The position numbers and the translations under genes were made by a program. This document shows positions 53,875 through 62,446 of a stretch of 64,000 bases of DNA, in pieces. The notes under the pieces are model-generated. The model did no database searches and had not been told where the DNA came from. It worked only from the letters and a program-made list of their open reading frames with translations. The stretch lies in NCBI RefSeq assembly GCF_001590965.1, contig NZ_BCTW01000012.1, positions 62,001 to 126,000 on the forward strand, in the 5' to 3' direction. This DNA is from Novosphingobium lentum NBRC 107847 (lineage in GTDB: Bacteria; Pseudomonadota; Alphaproteobacteria; Sphingomonadales; Sphingomonadaceae). Every line of letters starts with the position of its first letter. Position 1 is the first letter of the stretch.

Positions 53875-54384
53875 ATGGGAACCGACACCATCACCGATGC
53901 GATCCTGCTGCGGCTGCGCGTCGAGGATCTGCTCTATCTCGAGGCAGACCTGCTCGACAGCTGGCGGCTCGAGGAATGGCTCGCGCTCTACACCGCCGAC
54001 GCGCATTACCACGTGCCCCCCACCGACGTGGACGGCGAAAACGCAGATCCCGACAAGGCGCTGTTCTACATCGTCGATGACGCGGTGCGGATGCGCGAAC
54101 GCGTGGTCCGGCTCGGCAAAAAGGCCGCGCACAGCGAATGGCCGCGATCCAAAGTGCGCCACCTCGTTTCGAATGTCCGCGTTGAGCGCGATGGCCCGAC
54201 GATCCGCGCGCGATCCTCGTTCGCGGTGTGGCGCAGCAAGGACGGCACCAGCGATGTGTTCGTCGGCCATTACCTGCACGTTCTTGTCGAGCAGGACGAC
54301 GGCACGCTGATGATCGCGGGCAAAACCTGCGTGCTCGATATGGAAGCCCTGCGGCCCCACGCCCGAATCAGCGTGATCCTGTGA
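53875..54384 (+). CDS. Rieske ring-hydroxylating dioxygenase, beta subunit
   Basis: A 169-residue cone-shaped small subunit (SnoaL/NTF2-like fold): FLY/LLYLEADLLDSWRLEEWLAL, YTADAHYHVPPTD and SKVRHLVSNVRVE are typical. It has no cofactor and stabilises the alpha3beta3 hexamer. It starts three bases after the alpha subunit stop, and its TGA overlaps the ATG of the extradiol dioxygenase (TGATG). Confidence 0.92.
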   Translation: MGTDTITDAILLRLRVEDLLYLEADLLDSWRLEEWLALYTADAHYHVPPTDVDGENADPDKALFYIVDDAVRMRERVVRLGKKAAHSEWPRSKVRHLVSNVRVERDGPTIRARSSFAVWRSKDGTSDVFVGHYLHVLVEQDDGTLMIAGKTCVLDMEALRPHARISVIL

Positions 54385-55301
54385 TGGGAAACCCAACGAT
54401 GCCCCACCCCGTCCGTTTCGGCCGCCTCGGCTTTTGCCGCCTCGCCTGCCGCGATCTTGCCGCGAGCACCGCGTTCTACCGCGACCTGGTCGGCCTGGCC
54501 GTCGAACGCGCGGATGACCGCGAAGTCTGGCTGCGCTGCAGCGACCAGCCGCATGACATGGTGCTGGTGCAAAGCGATGCGCCGGGGCTGGTCGGCGCGG
54601 GGTTCGAGGTTGAAGATGCCGGACAACTTGACGCGCTGTTCGCGCTGCTCGACGCGGCGGGGCTGGCCCCGTTCCGGCACGATGCGAACGCCTGCGCGAC
54701 GCGGCTGGTCGCAGGCGCGATCGGGGTTACCGACCCGGTATCCGGCCTCGCCCTCGAATTCTTCTGCGGCCAGGCGACTGCAGCAACGCCGTATGTTGCG
54801 CAGCATACGCGGATCGAGCGGATGGGCCATCTGGTGCTCAACGTCGCCGATCTCGATGCGGCGCACCGCTTCTGGGTCGATCTGCTGGGCTTTGCGGTAT
54901 CGGACCGGGTCGAGGGCACGGCGGAATGGCTGCGCGCCTGGCCCAACCCGCTGCACCACAGCCTTGCGCTGCTGCAGCACGACGCCAACACGCTGCACCA
55001 CATCAACTTCATGGTCACCGACATCGACGACATCGGCCGGGCAACGAACCGGCTGAAGGCCGCCGGCGTGCCGATCGTGTTCGGCCCGGGCCGGCATCTG
55101 CCCTCGACCAGCGTGTTCCTCTATTTCCTCGATCCCGACGGCAACACCGCCGAACTGAGCTTCGGCATGGAGCTGTTCGTCGAAGCCGGTGCCCGCGACG
55201 CGCGCGAGCTGGAGCACAAGCCCGAAGTCATGGACACATGGGGCGGGAAGCCGGATCCGCGTTTCGGCAAGGGCCAGCCGGTGCTGGCCGCGCATGTCTG
55301 A
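54384..55301 (+). CDS. Type I extradiol (VOC-fold) ring-cleavage dioxygenase
   Basis: A 305-residue two-domain protein. Ligands for Fe(II) in the C-terminal domain are His in RMGHLVLNVAD (about residue 147), His in LHHINFMVTD (about 209) and Glu in GNTAELSFGM (about 260). The N-terminal domain (FGRLGFCRLACRDLAASTAF) has lost them, as usual. It cuts the catechol ring beside the hydroxyls (meta cleavage). Coupled to the beta subunit upstream and overlapping the dehydrogenase gene by eight bases, it clearly works in this pathway. The C-terminal tail is longer than in catechol 2,3-dioxygenases. Confidence 0.92.
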   Translation: MGNPTMPHPVRFGRLGFCRLACRDLAASTAFYRDLVGLAVERADDREVWLRCSDQPHDMVLVQSDAPGLVGAGFEVEDAGQLDALFALLDAAGLAPFRHDANACATRLVAGAIGVTDPVSGLALEFFCGQATAATPYVAQHTRIERMGHLVLNVADLDAAHRFWVDLLGFAVSDRVEGTAEWLRAWPNPLHHSLALLQHDANTLHHINFMVTDIDDIGRATNRLKAAGVPIVFGPGRHLPSTSVFLYFLDPDGNTAELSFGMELFVEAGARDARELEHKPEVMDTWGGKPDPRFGKGQPVLAAHV

Positions 55302-56076
55302 TCCGGCGCACACCGACGCCCCGCGTTCCGGCCCGCTCAGTGGCCGGGTCGCGATCGTCACCGGCGCCGGGCGCGGGATCGGCCGGGCGATTGCGGCGCG
55401 GCTGCTGGATGATGGCGCCAGCGTCGCCATCGCCGATCTCTCCGACGAAGCCGCCGAGGAGGCCGCCGCCACGCTCTCGCCCGGCCGCACGCTCGCGCAC
55501 AGCGGCAACTTGTCCGACGAAGCGCAGGCCCGCGCGCTGGTCGAGGCCACGCTGGCGCGGTTCGGGCGGATCGACGTGCTGGTCAACAATGCCGGCGGCG
55601 GCATCCTGCGCCCGTTCCTCGATCACACGCCCGATACCTTGCGCGAAACCATCGACCGCAACTTGTGGACCGCGATCTGGATGAGCTGGCTGGTGCTGCC
55701 GGTAATGCGCGCGGCAGGGCGTGGGCGGATCATCAACATCGGCGCGGATTCGGTGCGCAACGGCCTGGTCGATCACGCCGCGTACAACGCCGCCAAGGGC
55801 GGGGTCCATGCGATGACCACCGGGCTGGCGCGCGAGTTCGCGCGCGACGGGATCACCGTCAACACCGTCGCCCCGTGCGCGGTGCAAACCCAGCAGCTGG
55901 AAGACATACGCGCGGTCAACCCCGCGCTGATCGACCAGGTACTGTCGGTCATCCCGATGGGCCGCGCGGCGCGCGAGAGCGAAATCGCCTCGATGGTCGC
56001 CTATCTTGCCAGCGACGAAGCCGCGTTCGTGACCGGACAGGTAATCAGCGTCAATGGCGGCACGACAATGCTCTGA
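55294..56076 (+). CDS. Short-chain dehydrogenase (probable cis-dihydrodiol dehydrogenase)
   Basis: A 260-residue SDR. NAD site TGAGRGIGRAIAARL; NNAG in VLVNNAGGG; catalytic Ser in NIGADSVRNG, Tyr and Lys in YNAAKGG. GQVISVNGGTTML ends the protein. Position between extradiol dioxygenase and C-C hydrolase genes makes oxidation of the cis-dihydrodiol to the catechol the best role. It overlaps the dioxygenase gene by eight bases. Confidence 0.9.
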   Translation: MSDPAHTDAPRSGPLSGRVAIVTGAGRGIGRAIAARLLDDGASVAIADLSDEAAEEAAATLSPGRTLAHSGNLSDEAQARALVEATLARFGRIDVLVNNAGGGILRPFLDHTPDTLRETIDRNLWTAIWMSWLVLPVMRAAGRGRIINIGADSVRNGLVDHAAYNAAKGGVHAMTTGLAREFARDGITVNTVAPCAVQTQQLEDIRAVNPALIDQVLSVIPMGRAARESEIASMVAYLASDEAAFVTGQVISVNGGTTML

Positions 56077-56099
56077 ACAGGGCAACTGGGAGAACGGAC

Positions 56100-56927
56100 T
56101 TGAGCGAGAATCCCGAAATCGGCGAGCGTATCGACGTTGGCGGCATCGGCACCAACTACATCGCGGCGGGCGCAGGCGCGCCGCTGGTGCTGATCCACGG
56201 CTCAGGCCCCGGTGTCACCGCCTTTGCCAACTGGCGCGGTGTGATCCCCGATCTGTCGCAGCATTTCCGCTGCCTTGCGCCGGATACGCTCGGCTTCGGC
56301 TACACCGATTTTCCGGCCGAAATCCGTGGCTTCGCGATGTACCGCTGGCTCGATCACCTGATCGGCTTCCTCGATGCGCTGGGGATCGAGCAGGCCCATT
56401 TCATCGGCAACAGCTATGGCGGAGCGCTGACGCTGGCGCTGGCGGCGCGTGCGCCCGAACGGGTCGGGCGGATCGTGCTGATGGGCGCGGCCGGCCTGGC
56501 GTTTCCGCTCACCGACGGCCTGGCCAAAGTGTGGGGCTACCAGCCCTCGGTCGATGCCATGCGCGACCTGATGACCACGTTTGCCTTCGATCCGACGCTG
56601 GTGAAGGAGGAGATCGTGGTGTCGCGCTATCAGGCCAGCATCCGGCCCGGCGCGCAGCAAGCGTACTCAAGCCTGTTCCCCGAACCGCGCCAGCGCTGGC
56701 TCGATGCGCTGGCGACCGATGAAGGCACCTTGCGCGCGCTGCCGCACCGCACGCTGATCCTCCACGGCCGCGAGGATGTGATTGTCCCGGTCGCGCAATC
56801 GGTGAAGTTCAACCAGCTGATCGAGCACAGCGAATTGCACGTGTTCGGCGGCTGCGGGCACTGGACCCAGATCGAAAAGCGCGACAGGTTCCTCGATCTG
56901 GTAATCCCGTTCCTGAAAGGCGATTGA
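56100..56927 (+). CDS. Meta-cleavage C-C hydrolase (alpha/beta hydrolase)
   Basis: A 275-residue MCP hydrolase. It has the oxyanion motif LIHGSGPGVTAFANW, nucleophile Ser in FIGNSYGGALTLALA, Asp in LHGREDVIVPV and His in GGCGHWTQIEK, all as in BphD/DmpD/XylF. It splits the ring-fission product into 2-hydroxypenta-2,4-dienoate and a carboxylic acid. The start is TTG (56100-56102), supported by GGGAGA seven bases upstream and by the absence of an ATG. The nearest in-frame longer starts lie inside the upstream gene. Confidence 0.93.
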   Translation: MSENPEIGERIDVGGIGTNYIAAGAGAPLVLIHGSGPGVTAFANWRGVIPDLSQHFRCLAPDTLGFGYTDFPAEIRGFAMYRWLDHLIGFLDALGIEQAHFIGNSYGGALTLALAARAPERVGRIVLMGAAGLAFPLTDGLAKVWGYQPSVDAMRDLMTTFAFDPTLVKEEIVVSRYQASIRPGAQQAYSSLFPEPRQRWLDALATDEGTLRALPHRTLILHGREDVIVPVAQSVKFNQLIEHSELHVFGGCGHWTQIEKRDRFLDLVIPFLKGD

Positions 56928-58540
56928 TGACCATCGCAGGATCGATGCAGGTTCGCGGCCTGGCGATCATCGACATCATCCGTCACGCCGCCGCCGCGCA
57001 TCCGACGCGGGAAATCGTCTCGCGCAACGTTGACGAGCCGTTGTGGCGCTATGACTATGTCCGCTGTTTCGAACGGGTCGCGCGCTGCGCGCACATGCTT
57101 GTCCGGCTGGGTATCGGGGGCGGAGACCGGGTGTCGTCGCTGGCGTGGAACACGCATCGCCACTTCGAACTGTTCTACGCCGTACCCGGGATCGGCGCGG
57201 TCCTCCACACCGCCAACCCCCGCCTGCCTGACGATCACCTGGTGTTCACGATCAATCACGCCGCCAGCCGGGTGCTGCTGATCGATGCCAACATGGTGCC
57301 GATCGTCGAGCGGCTGCGCAGCCGGCTGGGCGTGGTCGAGCACGTGATCGTCCTCGCCGATGCGGACCGGACGCCTGCCGGCTATGCCGGCTACGAAGCG
57401 CTGATTGCCGACGAACCCACGACTTACGCCTGGCCCGACCTCGATGAACACTGCGGCGCCTTCCTGTGCTATACCTCGGGCACCACCGGCGATCCCAAGG
57501 GCGTGCTTTATTCGCACCGTTCGGTCGTGCTGCACGCCATGGCGGCGGGCCTGAGCGGCGCGTTCGGCTTCTCCGCGTTCGATGTCGTGATGCCGTGCAG
57601 CTCGCTCTACCATGCCACCGCGTGGGGCCTGCCGTTCGCGGGCACCATCAACGGCGTGAAGTTCGTGCTGCCGGGCGACCGCATGGACGCCGCCTCGCTC
57701 CACGAGCTGATCGTGAACGAAGGCGTAACGTTCTCGGGCGGCGTGCCGACGATCTGGACGATGTATCTGGACTACATCGCGCGTACGGCTGCTGGCCCCG
57801 GCACGCTCAAGCGCATCGTGATCGGTGGGTCGGCGGTGCCACGCGACATGGCGGTGACGTTCGACCGGATGGGCGTTACCGTCCAGCAGCTGTGGGGCAT
57901 GACCGAAACCAGCCCGCTGGGGGTGGTCGCCACCCCCACCCCGGCCCTGGCCGAGCTGGGTCGCGAGGCCGAGCAGGAGCGGATCTGGACGCGCCAGGGC
58001 CGGATGCAGTTCGGCATCGAGATCCGCATCGTCGATGATGAGGGCCAGCCCCTGCCCCACGACGGCGAGACGTCGGGCGCGCTGATGGTGCGCGGACCGT
58101 GGGTGATCGAGCGCTACTACCGCGCCGATGCCACCGCCTGCGACGCGGACGGCTGGTTCGACACCGGCGACATCGCCACGATCGACCGCGAGGGCTTCAT
58201 GCGCATCACCGATCGCAAGAAGGACGTGATCAAGTCGGGCGGCGAATGGATCAGCTCGATCGACCTGGAAAACGCGGCCGCGGGCTGTCCCGGCGTCAAG
58301 GTTGCGGCCGTGGCAGGCGTCCATCATCCCAAGTGGGAGGAGCGGCCGATCCTGCTGATCGAGCCGCACGACGGCGCGACGCTGACCGAGGACCACGTGG
58401 TCGCGTTCCTGGCCGCGCGGGTGACGCGGTGGTGGCTGCCCGATCGGATCCTGTTCGGGCCGGTGCCGCTGACCGCGACCGGCAAGATCGACAAGAAGGT
58501 CATCCGCGAAACCCACCGCGACATCCTGCGCGATGGCTGA
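56927..58540 (+). CDS. Acyl-CoA ligase (AMP-forming, AlkK-like)
   Basis: A 537-residue ANL enzyme. The P-loop is [66 protein letters not shown] and the catalytic Lys in [13 protein letters not shown] follow. It is closest in pattern to medium-chain fatty acyl-CoA synthetases such as AlkK. In this cluster it could activate the carboxylic acid released by the C-C hydrolase (for example isobutyrate in a cumate-type route) or an oxidised side chain. Its ATG shares a base with the hydrolase stop (TGATG at 56925-56929). Confidence 0.9.
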   Translation: MTIAGSMQVRGLAIIDIIRHAAAAHPTREIVSRNVDEPLWRYDYVRCFERVARCAHMLVRLGIGGGDRVSSLAWNTHRHFELFYAVPGIGAVLHTANPRLPDDHLVFTINHAASRVLLIDANMVPIVERLRSRLGVVEHVIVLADADRTPAGYAGYEALIADEPTTYAWPDLDEHCGAFLCYTSGTTGDPKGVLYSHRSVVLHAMAAGLSGAFGFSAFDVVMPCSSLYHATAWGLPFAGTINGVKFVLPGDRMDAASLHELIVNEGVTFSGGVPTIWTMYLDYIARTAAGPGTLKRIVIGGSAVPRDMAVTFDRMGVTVQQLWGMTETSPLGVVATPTPALAELGREAEQERIWTRQGRMQFGIEIRIVDDEGQPLPHDGETSGALMVRGPWVIERYYRADATACDADGWFDTGDIATIDREGFMRITDRKKDVIKSGGEWISSIDLENAAAGCPGVKVAAVAGVHHPKWEERPILLIEPHDGATLTEDHVVAFLAARVTRWWLPDRILFGPVPLTATGKIDKKVIRETHRDILRDG

Positions 58541-59171
58541 GCCGGCCGCGATCCGCGCGACGTCTTCGCCTGTCGCCGCGCGGCGTTCGCAGGTCGAGCG
58601 CAGCGAAGCGATGCGCGCACGGGTTGCATCGGCCGCGTTCGAACTCGTCGCCAAAGGCGGGATGAAGGCGTTGACGGTCCGGGGCGTGGCCGCGACGGCG
58701 GATGTGTCGCAAGGCGCGGTACTGCATCACTTTCCCGACAAGAACGCACTGGTGCTTTGCGCGATCGAGCAGGCGCTCGACCTCGCCCGGGTCGACAGCG
58801 TGGCATGGCTGGCGCATCCGGTCGATGGCCGCGAGGCAGTGCTGCGCGCCATGCTCGCCGAATTTCGCGGGTTCTTCTTCAGCGAGCGGTTCTGGGTGGC
58901 GATGGGCATCACGCTCGAATCGGCGCGGGATCGCACGCTGTTTCCCGCCGTGCGGCGCAAGGTCAACGCCTTGCGCACGCCGATCTACGAAGCCTGGGCG
59001 AATCGACTCGAGACGAATGGCTTTGCCCCGCTGGAGGCGCGCCGCGACGTGCGTGCGGCGGCGGCGCTCGTCTCGGGCGCAGCGATCCGCAGATTCTGGG
59101 CCGACAGCGACGATGTGACTGCCGAGATCGAGGAACAATGGATCGCCGGTCGGCTGGCACGGCCCGTCTGA
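58533..59171 (+). CDS. TetR/AcrR-family transcriptional regulator
   Basis: A 212-residue regulator. HTH region: ALTVRGVAATADVSQGAVLHHFPDKNALVL (residues 48-78). The C-terminal helical ligand domain is variable. It overlaps the CoA ligase gene by eight bases and is the last gene of the ring-cleavage operon, so it is likely to control the pathway. CymR of the cym/cmt pathway is also of this family. Confidence 0.9.
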   Translation: MAEPAAIRATSSPVAARRSQVERSEAMRARVASAAFELVAKGGMKALTVRGVAATADVSQGAVLHHFPDKNALVLCAIEQALDLARVDSVAWLAHPVDGREAVLRAMLAEFRGFFFSERFWVAMGITLESARDRTLFPAVRRKVNALRTPIYEAWANRLETNGFAPLEARRDVRAAAALVSGAAIRRFWADSDDVTAEIEEQWIAGRLARPV

Positions 59172-59183
59172 AGCCTGACGACT

Positions 59184-59921
59184 TCAGCAATCTCTCCGCA
59201 GCGGGATCGGCTCGATCTCGCTTCCGGTGCGGGTCTTCTGGCCGATGTTGCGCAGGAACGCCTTGAGCCGGATGACCCCGAAGAAGTCGAGCATGGTGGG
59301 CAGTGCGAATTCGAGCATCGCAGCCGCCTCGTCCTCGGCGATGCTGCCCTCGACCCGTTCGAGAAACAGCCGGGCCTCTTTACCCGCAACGTATTCCGCC
59401 GCTTCGATATAATAATCGACGATCTCGGGCGGGAAGCCGTGCTCCTCGTCGAAACCGACCCGGCGCATCCGCCCCCAGATACCCACCAGCCCGGCGTCGG
59501 TCAGGCTCATCAGCTCGGTGTCGCCATTGCGGACGAGCGAAACCACCCCGATCTTGTCGAGCGCATGCGCATCGATCCGGGCTTTCGGGTTTGTCTCGAG
59601 CATCGATTCGACCGAGACCATCCGCTCTTCGACCCCGACCCGTGCAGCGACGAGGTTTTCGAGATGCTGGAACGCCGAAGCGCCCAGCGGACGGCGCGGA
59701 CCGCTGCCGTCGAGCGTCGCCTTGATCTGCGGCAGCGTCATGCCCGAATCGCGCTGCAGCTTGCGCACCGACAGGATCGCGCGAACATGATCTTCGCCAT
59801 AATCGGCGACATTGCGCGCCGGCCGGCTCGGCTCGGGCAGCAGACCTTCACGGAAATAAACCCGGATCGTCTCGCGGTTGACGCCGGTCTTTGCTTCGAG
59901 CTCGCGCATCTTCATTGCCAT
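59184..59921 (-). CDS. MerR-family transcriptional regulator
   Basis: A 245-residue protein. The winged HTH is MKMRELEAKTGVNRETIRVYFREGLLPEPSR, followed by ILSVRKLQRDSGMTLPQIKA and a dimerisation helix region. The long C-terminal domain (about 150 residues) is larger than in metal sensors and suggests an organic effector. It diverges from the membrane monooxygenase gene, whose promoter carries a dyad between -35 and -10, the standard MerR operator arrangement. Confidence 0.9.
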   Translation of the reverse strand: MAMKMRELEAKTGVNRETIRVYFREGLLPEPSRPARNVADYGEDHVRAILSVRKLQRDSGMTLPQIKATLDGSGPRRPLGASAFQHLENLVAARVGVEERMVSVESMLETNPKARIDAHALDKIGVVSLVRNGDTELMSLTDAGLVGIWGRMRRVGFDEEHGFPPEIVDYYIEAAEYVAGKEARLFLERVEGSIAEDEAAAMLEFALPTMLDFFGVIRLKAFLRNIGQKTRTGSEIEPIPLRRDC

Positions 59922-59982
59922 GGTCCACTAGGATGTTGCAGCGGCTTTGTCGCGGGCTTATGTCCGAACAATCGTCGGATTT

Positions 59983-60022
59983 GGCAAATCATCGTTTGCC
60001 CCTCGCAAGTTTTGCGTATAAG
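59983..60022 (+). promoter_or_regulatory. Promoter of the membrane monooxygenase with dyads at and inside the spacer
   Basis: A good -10, TATAAG (60017-60022), pairs with a weak -35, TTTGCC (59995-60000), 16 bases upstream. The perfect dyad CGCAA-GTT-TTGCG (60004-60016) lies in the spacer, as MerR operators do. A second dyad, GGCAAA-TCATCG-TTTGCC (59983-60000), covers the -35. Both fit control by the divergent MerR-type gene. Confidence 0.6.
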
Positions 60023-60069
60023 TAGTACGTGAAAATTCGTGACACACGATGGACGCGATGGAGAGGCAC

Positions 60070-61185
60070 ATGGATTACGGTCGCTATTACCTGGGCGTGC
60101 TGTTGCAGCTGGGCGTCATCGCCAGCTTCCTCGTCGGCGGCCACTGGGTGTGGTTCGGTATCGCTACCCTGCCCGCCTTCAGCCTGATCGATTCGGTCCT
60201 GCCCAATGATTTCGCAATCCGCCGCATGGGCAACAAGGCACTGGCCGACATTCCGGTGTGGCTGTGCTCGATCCTGGGGCCGGTGATCTACCTGTTCGCC
60301 GCACTGTGGGTTGCACGCAACCCGGGCGCGACCGCGCTGGACTATACCGGTGTCATCATGTCCTGCGCCTGGCTGAGCGTGATCCCGCTGGTGCCCGCCA
60401 CGCATGAGCTTTACCACCAACGTGGCAAGCTGCGCCGCTTTGTCGGCCGCTACGCGCAAATCTGCTACCTCGACGCCACGCGTGAGATCGCGCACGTGGT
60501 CGGCCATCACATCCATGTCGCCACCACGCTTGACGGCGATACCGCCCCGCGCGGCACCAGCCTTTACGCCTTTACACCGCGCGCCGTGGTCATCAGCACG
60601 CGCGAAGCATGGCGATCGGAAAGCGACAACCTCGAACGCACCGGCAAGCATCGCTGGGGCCTGGGCCATCGCTTGTGGAAAGCGATCCTGGCTCAGGTGC
60701 TGTTCCAGTCGGTGGTCTTCGCGATCGGCGGGCCGGTGGCCAACTTCGTCGTGCTGGCCGGGATGATCGGCGCCCGCTTCTGGGTGGAAAGCTTCAACTA
60801 TTTCCAGCATTACGGCCTGATCAGGCTCGACGGCGCACCCATCGGCAGGCGCCATGTGTGGAATCACTTCAAGCCGCTGTCGCGCGTGCTCGGTTTCGAG
60901 ATCACCAACCACGCCGATCATCACACCAATTCGTTCGCCGCGTATCACGAGCTCAAGCCCGACACGCAGTGGGTGCCGATGCCGAGCGTGTTCGTGTGCT
61001 TTTTCTCCGCATTGATGCCGCCGCTGTGGCATCACCGGATCGTCATGCCCGCGCTGAAGCGCTGGGACAACGAGATGGCCAGCCCCGAGGAACGCGTGCT
61101 GGCGCGCGAACAGAACCGCAAGGCCGGCTGGCCCGACTGGTTCGACGAGCAGGCGACGCCGCAGAGCACGCTGGCTGCGGCCTGA
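60070..61185 (+). CDS. AlkB/XylM-type membrane di-iron monooxygenase
   Basis: A 371-residue membrane protein with about six hydrophobic helices and the histidine boxes of the family: [36 protein letters not shown] and [13 protein letters not shown]. These hydroxylate terminal carbons of alkanes or methyl groups of toluenes/p-cymene. The box usually written NYxEHYGL has Gln in place of Glu. The length is closer to CymAa/XylM than to AlkB (about 400). GGAGAGG (60060-60066) lies three bases before the ATG at 60070; upstream ATGs at 60049 and 60058 have weaker sites and would place this ribosome site inside the gene. Electron partners are not adjacent; a rubredoxin is encoded at 46.8 kb. Confidence 0.88.
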   Translation: MDYGRYYLGVLLQLGVIASFLVGGHWVWFGIATLPAFSLIDSVLPNDFAIRRMGNKALADIPVWLCSILGPVIYLFAALWVARNPGATALDYTGVIMSCAWLSVIPLVPATHELYHQRGKLRRFVGRYAQICYLDATREIAHVVGHHIHVATTLDGDTAPRGTSLYAFTPRAVVISTREAWRSESDNLERTGKHRWGLGHRLWKAILAQVLFQSVVFAIGGPVANFVVLAGMIGARFWVESFNYFQHYGLIRLDGAPIGRRHVWNHFKPLSRVLGFEITNHADHHTNSFAAYHELKPDTQWVPMPSVFVCFFSALMPPLWHHRIVMPALKRWDNEMASPEERVLAREQNRKAGWPDWFDEQATPQSTLAAA

Positions 61186-61192
61186 CCGGCTC

Positions 61193-62344
61193 ATGACGCT
61201 GACTCTGGCCGAGCGGATCGACGCCGCTTACGCCGCCGAGCAGGCCGATCCGCGCCCGCCCCTGACGCGCGCCGACATCCCGCGCGCGTACGAGGCAATC
61301 ACCGACGCGTGGCTGACCGACGTGGTCTGTCGCCACGTGCCGGGCGCGGCGGTCATCGCCCACCGGCTCGGCCCGCACGACGACGGCACCAACAACCGCC
61401 GCCGGATCCACTTGACGTACAACCCTGAAGGCGCTGCGGCCGGCTTGCCCGCGTCAGTGTTCTGCAAGGCGACCTTCGGGCTCGCCAATCGGCAGATGCT
61501 TGGCCATTCGGGCGGCGTCCTGTGCGAAGTCACGTTCCACAACGAAGCGCGGCCCCTGCTCGATATCGAAGCACCGCGCGCGCTGCTGGCCGCCTACGAT
61601 CCGGTCGGGTTTGCCTCAATCGTCGTGTTCGAGGATTTCGGCGAGGACGCCACGTTCTGTTCGGAAGATACCGCAGTCGATGCCGATTTCGCGCGTGCGC
61701 AACTCGACATTCTCGCGCGGCTGCACGGGCGGTTCCATGCCGCGCCCGAACTCGCCGGAAGCCTGGCCGTGCTGCCGACGTGGTACGAACGGTTCCACAA
61801 CCTTGCCACGTTCCACCTTGAGGAATCGTGCGAAGCCGGGGTCGATGAAGCCGAAGCGTTCCTGCCGCCCGAGCTGTTCGCCCGCCGCAGCGAAATATGG
61901 GGCGCCACGTTGCGCAGCCTCGACGCCTTGCGCCCGCTGCCGCTGACCCTGTGCCACGGCGATGTACACTTGAAGAACTGGTACGTGCGCACCGGCGGCA
62001 CGCTGGGTCTGGGCGACTGGGGCGTGGCGCATCGCGGCCACTGGTCGCGCGATCTCGCCTATACGCTGTGCACCGCGCTGACGGTCGAAAACCGCCGCGC
62101 GTGGGAGCATGAACTGGTCGGCTACTACCTCGACCGGCTTGCAGCCGAAGGCGGCCCGCGCGTTGCCATGGACGAGGCGATGCGCACGTTCCGCCTGGCG
62201 CTGCCCAGCGCGTTTGCGTTCTGGACGCTGACGCTCAAGCCCGACCCGGCCTTCCCCGACATGCAGCCGGCGGAAACCGCGCGCGTATTCATTGAGCGCC
62301 TTGGAGCCGCCATGCACGACCACGCAGCGCTCGACGCGGTTTAG
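61193..62344 (+). CDS. APH/EcKinase-like phosphotransferase
   Basis: A 383-residue kinase-like protein. The catalytic loop is LTLCHGDVHLKNWYVR (HGD-x3-x-N) and the DFG-equivalent is LGDWGVAHRG. The N-lobe shows ASVFCKATFG with the ATP-site Lys and an ENEARPLLD-like VTFHNEARPLLD. Relatives phosphorylate small hydroxy compounds; the family also includes the kinase partner of acyl-CoA dehydrogenases in 4-hydroxy-acid breakdown. Eight bases downstream of the monooxygenase, it is likely to act on the same substrate or on an hydroxylated product. Confidence 0.8.
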   Translation: MTLTLAERIDAAYAAEQADPRPPLTRADIPRAYEAITDAWLTDVVCRHVPGAAVIAHRLGPHDDGTNNRRRIHLTYNPEGAAAGLPASVFCKATFGLANRQMLGHSGGVLCEVTFHNEARPLLDIEAPRALLAAYDPVGFASIVVFEDFGEDATFCSEDTAVDADFARAQLDILARLHGRFHAAPELAGSLAVLPTWYERFHNLATFHLEESCEAGVDEAEAFLPPELFARRSEIWGATLRSLDALRPLPLTLCHGDVHLKNWYVRTGGTLGLGDWGVAHRGHWSRDLAYTLCTALTVENRRAWEHELVGYYLDRLAAEGGPRVAMDEAMRTFRLALPSAFAFWTLTLKPDPAFPDMQPAETARVFIERLGAAMHDHAALDAV

Positions 62345-62354
62345 GAGTCGTTAT

Positions 62355-62437
62355 CCCGCCTCACGGCGGGTGCGGCCCCGGCCCGCTCCCCCTGCCCGAC
62401 CACCCGACAGTGGACCTTGGGGGTGGTCGGGCAGGGG
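62355..62437. terminator. Bidirectional terminator hairpins between convergent genes
   Basis: A 6-bp hairpin CCCGCC-TCAC-GGCGGG (62355-62370) is followed by a large perfect one: the 17-bp arm CCCCTGCCCGACCACCC (62389-62405) pairs with 62421-62437 around a 15-base loop. It lies between the kinase stop and the convergent aldehyde dehydrogenase stop. No long T-run follows on either strand. Confidence 0.6.
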
Positions 62438-62446
62438 CAGTGACTC

